Shown here in pieces: positions 60,275 to 64,000 of a stretch of 64,000 bases of DNA (positions are counted from its first letter, which is position 1; every line of letters starts with the position of its first letter). The notes beneath the pieces were generated by a model. That model ran no database searches. It was not told the DNA's origin and saw only the letters and a list, made by a program, of their open reading frames with translations. The translations under genes were made by a program, and so were the position numbers. The DNA is from Coprococcus_C sp934318045 (lineage in GTDB: Bacteria; Bacillota; Clostridia; Lachnospirales; Lachnospiraceae), in assembly GCA_934318045.1 (NCBI GenBank), contig CAKREY010000001.1, positions 372,001 through 436,000 on the forward strand, read 5' to 3'.

Positions 60275-60562
60275 CTACCTGCATTGCCCCAGCTTCGCGG
60301 CCCGCATCATATAACTTACATTGTTCACAAGCAGAATCATACATACATATACAAATCCCATAATATCTGTCTTAAACAAAAATGTAAAGATAAATGTGAC
60401 AATACACAAGATCAGGCATACCACATTTGTGCTCAAAAATGCCTGATACCCTGCACGGTACACAATCAACCGCTCTGCTTCATCACAAGAACTCATCCGA
60501 TTTGGGTTTTTTCGCCTGCTTTTCTCTACCTGCACCCACGCCGTGGGTTTTTCCGCTCGCAT
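60275..60562 (-). CDS. Small two-helix membrane protein
   Basis: 95 residues from ATG 60562 (GAGGAG upstream) or 73 from ATG 60496 (MSSCDEAERLIVYRAGYQAF). It has a charged N-terminus followed by two or more hydrophobic segments (NVVCLILCIVTFIFTFLF; DIMGFVYVCMILLVNNVSYMM). The pattern of an acidic/RAGYQAF head and short helices recalls small unassigned Firmicutes membrane proteins. A still longer frame to 60676 starts inside the terminator hairpin of the next gene and is rejected. Confidence 0.5.
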   Translation of the reverse strand: MRAEKPTAWVQVEKSRRKNPNRMSSCDEAERLIVYRAGYQAFLSTNVVCLILCIVTFIFTFLFKTDIMGFVYVCMILLVNNVSYMMRAAKLGQCR

Positions 60563-60632
60563 CCTACTCCTCGCGCCCAGTTTTCTTTCCGCTACCTGCC
60601 TACCAGCTTCCGAAATGTGTTTCCCCGCACGC

Positions 60633-60673
60633 AAAAACGCCATGCAATTGGGAATCCCAAACGCATGGCGTTT
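60633..60673 (-). terminator. Terminator after the Sel1-repeat gene
   Basis: Minus strand AAACGCCATGC (60635-60645 complement) pairs with GCATGGCGTTT (60663-60673), enclosing a GGGATTCCC inner hairpin, followed by five T. Confidence 0.85.
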
Positions 60674-60687
60674 CATAAACTCTAAAC

Positions 60688-63408
60688 TTATTCTGCTTTT
60701 CCGATTGAAAGGAATCCACTCTCGTTCGATTGAAGCAGGAACGAAAGTCCAATCTTCTTCTTCGCCTCTTCTGTTGCAACGTAGATTTCCCCAGTCTCAA
60801 CCAGAGACTTTGCAATCTCAAGCACCTTATCCTTGAACAGCATCATCTCACGGCGATCTCTGGAGCTTAACTTGAACAGATACTGGTTCTTTGAGCTGAT
60901 CAACAGGATGCTGTAAGAATGTACGTTGTTCTTTGTCTCACGCATACCGGAACCAATCATACGGGAGTTCGCAATGATAATCTCCGCATTTTCATCCGGC
61001 AGATATTCTGACAGAATCAGCTTGTAGATCTTCAGGTAATCCTCCTCCTGATCTGCACTGACTGGCATCTCGGCAACTGCAAACTCTACAACAGAATCCG
61101 CAAGCTTAATCGTACCTCCCTCGTCGTTGATCACAGCTGTACTCTCCTTCGGAACACACAGACGGAAGAACTTGTTCTCAATCACCTTCTGACCACTGGT
61201 TGGCTGCTTGATGATAAGATCTGTATACTTCTTCTCAAGCATATTCATCGAGATAATTGCACTGTCATCTCCTGTCTCTGCAATCTCGCAAAGCTCATGA
61301 TACAAATCTACAACTGCCGGTGTGATATACGCAACCATCTCTACAATCTTCTTTACAGCCGGAACATATGCCTGTTTTGCACTCTGCATATACAGCTCAA
61401 TCTGTTTGCTCATATCGCTTGTCTTGCCAGCTTTATATTCTATCACCTTAAAGAGGTTGTCCTTGTCGAAGTCCTCATATCCGTTGTCATAAGCTTTCTC
61501 AAAGTACTTGATACTCTTGATCTCGCCCTGATAATTCTCATCTGCTTCCTGCTGTTCGTAGATCTTACCAAGCTCATACGCCGCCTGATAACTTCCCAGT
61601 CCCAAAGCTTCCAAAAATGCTTTTTCAATCTCATACGAATTTGCAATGTAGAATACCTGACTCTGCTTATACAACGCAACCTTCAACGCTGCCTGCGCAC
61701 TTCCAGCTTCTACCGAACGCTCCCAAGTCTCCACAGAACGCTGCAAATCCTCATTGCCAAGCTCCTGAATATCCTTGATATAAGCTTCTGCTTCCAGAAT
61801 ACCATTTGCCTGTGCTTCCTTGAAATACTCTAACGCCTTGATACCATCCCGCTTCGTCCGAAGCACGCCATAGTAATAAAACCGTCCAAGATAAAATGCA
61901 ACCCGTCGATGGCCAAGACGATGTGCCGTCTCGTACCAGTTGAGTGCTTTCATGTAATCCTTCATCTTCTGATCGTAGATATTTCCAAGCAGGAATGCCA
62001 AATCCGGATCCTTCGTCGCATCAAACAACTGCTTTGCATAACTAATCGTCTTCTCAAGATCCTTATACGGTGAATCCTCATCATAATAAAGCTCAATCAA
62101 CAGATAACTAGCCTTGATACTTCCGAGCTTCAACGCCTGCTTTGCAGCTGCCATCGCACCTTCGTAGTCCTCTAAGTAATAGCAATACAATGCCTCGCTG
62201 TAATACTGGTTATCCTTACGGTTCAGACTCTGGTCACTGACAAGAGTTGGATCCACAAATGCGAACGAGTTCGCAGTCTCGAAAATAATCTCCTCATATT
62301 GTTCTATGATTTCCATGGAAGCACATACGAACCGCATACATGCAAGCCGCTTACCCTGATAGAATGCAAAAGTAACAATCCCCTTTTCCATCTCCTTGTG
62401 GTAGAACGTTGTACAGATACCATCTGCATACTCTGTGATATATGCTTTTAACTGTAATTCCTCATCAAATGCATCATTGCAATAACGAAGGTAATTCTCC
62501 AGCGTCTTCTTGGAATCTCTTGGAATACTGTCATAGCTTACATACATCGCAAAATCCTTGTATGTAAGGCTTGGTGCATAATATTCCTCATCTGTATCAT
62601 TGTTGATTGTCTTTACCCAGTCTTTTGGAAGCTTGTGGATATAACCATCAATCTGATTATGCACATATGTATACTGGTATTGCAAACGTGCCGGATCGAT
62701 TGCCTTATACTTCGGCTCCTTGCCTTTCGCACGTCGTGCTTCTGCGATTTCTGTATAGAGTTTATCTTTCTCTTCAAATTCAATACTGTCTGTATGCTGG
62801 CTTGCATATTCTACACGCTCGTATGCGGATTTTGCTTTTGTATCTCCCATATCAGCCAGCTTTTTATACCAGGACATTGCTTTTTCATAATCCACTGGTA
62901 CAACAAAATCGCTCTTGTTTCCGTATTGATCAACGCGGTTCAAGCCATTCTCGTAGATGCTTCCGAGATTCATATACGCTGCTTTCACACCACATTCCGT
63001 TGCTTTCTCAAAAAACGTAATCGCCTTTGAAAAATTCTGAATGTCAAGAAGCATCTGGGCAAGTTTGTAAATCATCTCACCATCCTTGCTCAAGTTCGTA
63101 TATTTCTCATAATACTGTGTTGCTTTGTTTAGATCTACATCTACAATACAGTTGCTATATTTACCTGTCTCGTACAATTCCCCTAAAATCTTCAGCGCAT
63201 CCGTTCCAAACTTCTTGTAATTCTGATCCATGATTGCGATGTCGACAATCTTCTCCAATATCTCTACGGCATCCTCTGCATTACCGTTCTCCATAAGGTT
63301 TAATGCCTTATCATACTGAAGCTCAACATTGCTCTTGGCTGACTTTTTCTTGCCTCCAAGACCGGACAAAAACGGAATTTTGCTAAAGAAATTGCTCAGC
63401 TTTCCCAT
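60688..63408 (-). CDS. Large Sel1/TPR-repeat protein
   Basis: 906 residues. The N-terminus has basic and hydrophobic character (FFSKIPFLSGLGGKKKS) but no clear signal peptide. Repeats with AAYMNLGSIYENG, RRVAFYLGRFYYYGV and YQAAYELGKIYEQQ are Sel1-like. Two extra alpha/beta modules lie in the middle (about 250-400) and at the C-terminus (about 745-900, RLCVPKESTAVINDEGGTIKL), both resembling PsbP/DcrB-like domains. It is probably a cytosolic scaffold or stress-related adaptor; function unknown. RBS AAGGAGGATC. Own promoter upstream. Confidence 0.75.
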   Translation of the reverse strand: MGKLSNFFSKIPFLSGLGGKKKSAKSNVELQYDKALNLMENGNAEDAVEILEKIVDIAIMDQNYKKFGTDALKILGELYETGKYSNCIVDVDLNKATQYYEKYTNLSKDGEMIYKLAQMLLDIQNFSKAITFFEKATECGVKAAYMNLGSIYENGLNRVDQYGNKSDFVVPVDYEKAMSWYKKLADMGDTKAKSAYERVEYASQHTDSIEFEEKDKLYTEIAEARRAKGKEPKYKAIDPARLQYQYTYVHNQIDGYIHKLPKDWVKTINNDTDEEYYAPSLTYKDFAMYVSYDSIPRDSKKTLENYLRYCNDAFDEELQLKAYITEYADGICTTFYHKEMEKGIVTFAFYQGKRLACMRFVCASMEIIEQYEEIIFETANSFAFVDPTLVSDQSLNRKDNQYYSEALYCYYLEDYEGAMAAAKQALKLGSIKASYLLIELYYDEDSPYKDLEKTISYAKQLFDATKDPDLAFLLGNIYDQKMKDYMKALNWYETAHRLGHRRVAFYLGRFYYYGVLRTKRDGIKALEYFKEAQANGILEAEAYIKDIQELGNEDLQRSVETWERSVEAGSAQAALKVALYKQSQVFYIANSYEIEKAFLEALGLGSYQAAYELGKIYEQQEADENYQGEIKSIKYFEKAYDNGYEDFDKDNLFKVIEYKAGKTSDMSKQIELYMQSAKQAYVPAVKKIVEMVAYITPAVVDLYHELCEIAETGDDSAIISMNMLEKKYTDLIIKQPTSGQKVIENKFFRLCVPKESTAVINDEGGTIKLADSVVEFAVAEMPVSADQEEDYLKIYKLILSEYLPDENAEIIIANSRMIGSGMRETKNNVHSYSILLISSKNQYLFKLSSRDRREMMLFKDKVLEIAKSLVETGEIYVATEEAKKKIGLSFLLQSNESGFLSIGKAE

Positions 63409-63450
63409 CTGCGATCCTCCTTTGTGGTCTGCCCCTGCATAATTATTTTT

Positions 63451-63479
63451 ATAATACCATAGTTGAAAATCTTATGCAA
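63451..63479 (-). promoter_or_regulatory. Sigma-A promoter of the Sel1-repeat gene
   Basis: Minus strand TTGCAT (63474-63479), 17-bp spacer, TATTAT (63451-63456), just after the crh stop codon. No terminator for whiA-crh is visible, so read-through is possible. Confidence 0.7.
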
Positions 63480-63485
63480 GAACGA

Positions 63486-63743
63486 CTACTTGACAGATTC
63501 TATATAATTTTTAAGTTCTTCGATGGCTGCTTCTTCATCGTTTCCATCCGCTTCCACAACCAACGTATCACCATTTCCAAATCCAAGGCTCATCATCCCC
63601 ATAATGCTCTTCGCATTGATCTTACGGTTTTCAGATGTAATTGTAATCCGGCTCTCATACTTACTCGCAATCTGTACAAGCACTGCCACCGGTCTTGCCT
63701 CTGCATCTGCTGGTAAATTCACAACAACTGTACTACTACTCAT
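63486..63743 (-). CDS. crh: Crh-like HPr paralogue (Glu15 in place of His15)
   Basis: 85 residues, HPr fold. The active-site position 15 is Glu (DAEARPVAV) instead of His, while Ser46 in NAKSIMGMMSLG is kept. This is the hallmark of Crh, which has Gln15 in B. subtilis. Crh is phosphorylated on Ser by HPr kinase and acts with CcpA in carbon catabolite repression, not in PTS transport. It lies directly downstream of whiA with an 8-bp overlap, the same order as yvcL(whiA)-crh in Bacillus. RBS AAGGAGGAACC. Confidence 0.85.
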   Translation of the reverse strand: MSSSTVVVNLPADAEARPVAVLVQIASKYESRITITSENRKINAKSIMGMMSLGFGNGDTLVVEADGNDEEAAIEELKNYIESVK

Positions 63744-64000
63744 TTTGGTTCCTCCTTAGCTCTTCGGCTATCTCACTTATTTTCTTTAATCTATGATTGA
63801 CACCGGATTTTCCGATTGGCGGGTCTAGTTTTTTCCCCAGCTCCACCAGACTTGTATCCGGTTCTTCCATTCTCAACTCCGCAATCTCCCGTAAATGCTC
63901 CGGAAGATATTTTAAACCCTTTTCCTGCTCAATATATGTGATATCTTCTATCTGCTTCACTGCAGCATGTACAACTTTATTTAAGTTGGCCGTCTCACAA
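63736..64000 (-). CDS. whiA: DNA-binding protein WhiA, C-terminal part (cut by window edge)
   Basis: The visible 87 codons encode the WhiA helix-turn-helix region: NLNKVVHAAVKQIEDITYIE, LPEHLREIAELR, and GKSGVNHRLKKISEIAEEL near the stop. WhiA combines a LAGLIDADG-like domain with this C-terminal HTH and influences cell division and chromosome segregation. The N-terminal part lies beyond base 64000. Confidence 0.93.
   Translation of the reverse strand, partial: CETANLNKVVHAAVKQIEDITYIEQEKGLKYLPEHLREIAELRMEEPDTSLVELGKKLDPPIGKSGVNHRLKKISEIAEELRRNQNE

Noticed and set aside
60563..60676. Longer start for the small membrane protein
   Set aside because: The start would sit inside the terminator hairpin of the Sel1-repeat gene and has no RBS.

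Overview
The window looks like chromosome of a spore-forming member of the Lachnospiraceae (Clostridia, Firmicutes). The evidence is moderate GC, strong AGGAGG-type ribosome binding sites, complete spoIIIA, spoVA and spoIIA-sigF loci, spoIVB and spo0A, a whiA-crh pair, type 1B dihydroorotate dehydrogenase (PyrD+PyrK), and AddAB in place of RecBCD. I see no phage, transposase, plasmid or CRISPR locus. Most genes lie on the minus strand.

Layout. 1-9166 (minus): phosphopentomutase (cut by the window edge), a formate/nitrite-type channel, a large M29 aminopeptidase, and a pyrimidine cluster (pyrD, pyrK, pyrF, pyrC) preceded by a chorismate mutase-like gene. Two long imperfect palindromic elements interrupt this cluster. 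9266-12435 (plus): a spoVA operon (AA-AB-AC-AD-AE) behind a good sigma-G-type promoter. 12465-17649: a class A PBP with an unusual C-terminus, then a FIST sensor paired with a membrane-free chemoreceptor signalling protein. 17674-21411 (minus): a TetR operon with two poorly characterised genes, and spoIIAA-spoIIAB-sigF. 21539-32483 (minus): zinc-ribbon/TPR membrane protein, folC, queF, addA, addB and a zinc-ribbon membrane protein. 32628-36473: tRNA-Glu, mtaB, an HPr-like gene, a GNAT gene, hisF and hisH. 36498-38722: an acidic/coiled-coil membrane protein and an RGD-PYG repeat protein.

38761-56583 (minus) is the conserved Firmicutes sporulation and housekeeping block, in transcription order: efp, spoIIIAA-AH, asp23, nusB, xseA, xseB, ispA, dxs, tlyA, nadK, argR, recN, spoIVB, spo0A. 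Its main deviation is an extra spo0A-like gene between spoIVB and spo0A. This paralogue keeps the DNA-binding domain but has a degenerate receiver, and it has a consensus-type promoter with 0A-box-like sites upstream. 57084-64000: citrate synthase with a palindrome-rich leader, a third palindromic element, a membrane-anchored lipase-like hydrolase, a stand-alone FakA-C-terminal-like protein, a small membrane protein, a large Sel1-repeat protein, and whiA-crh at the edge.

The parts most worth a second look are the tandem Spo0A paralogue, the family of long palindromic intergenic elements (8369-8575, 58479-58621, 5643-5939), the FIST/soluble chemoreceptor pair, two HPr-fold proteins without the phosphorylatable histidine, the PBP1A with an InlB-type repeat and Pro/Thr tail, and the TetR/flavodoxin-like/Zn-phospholipase-like operon. 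All functions are read from sequence by eye; no database search was run.
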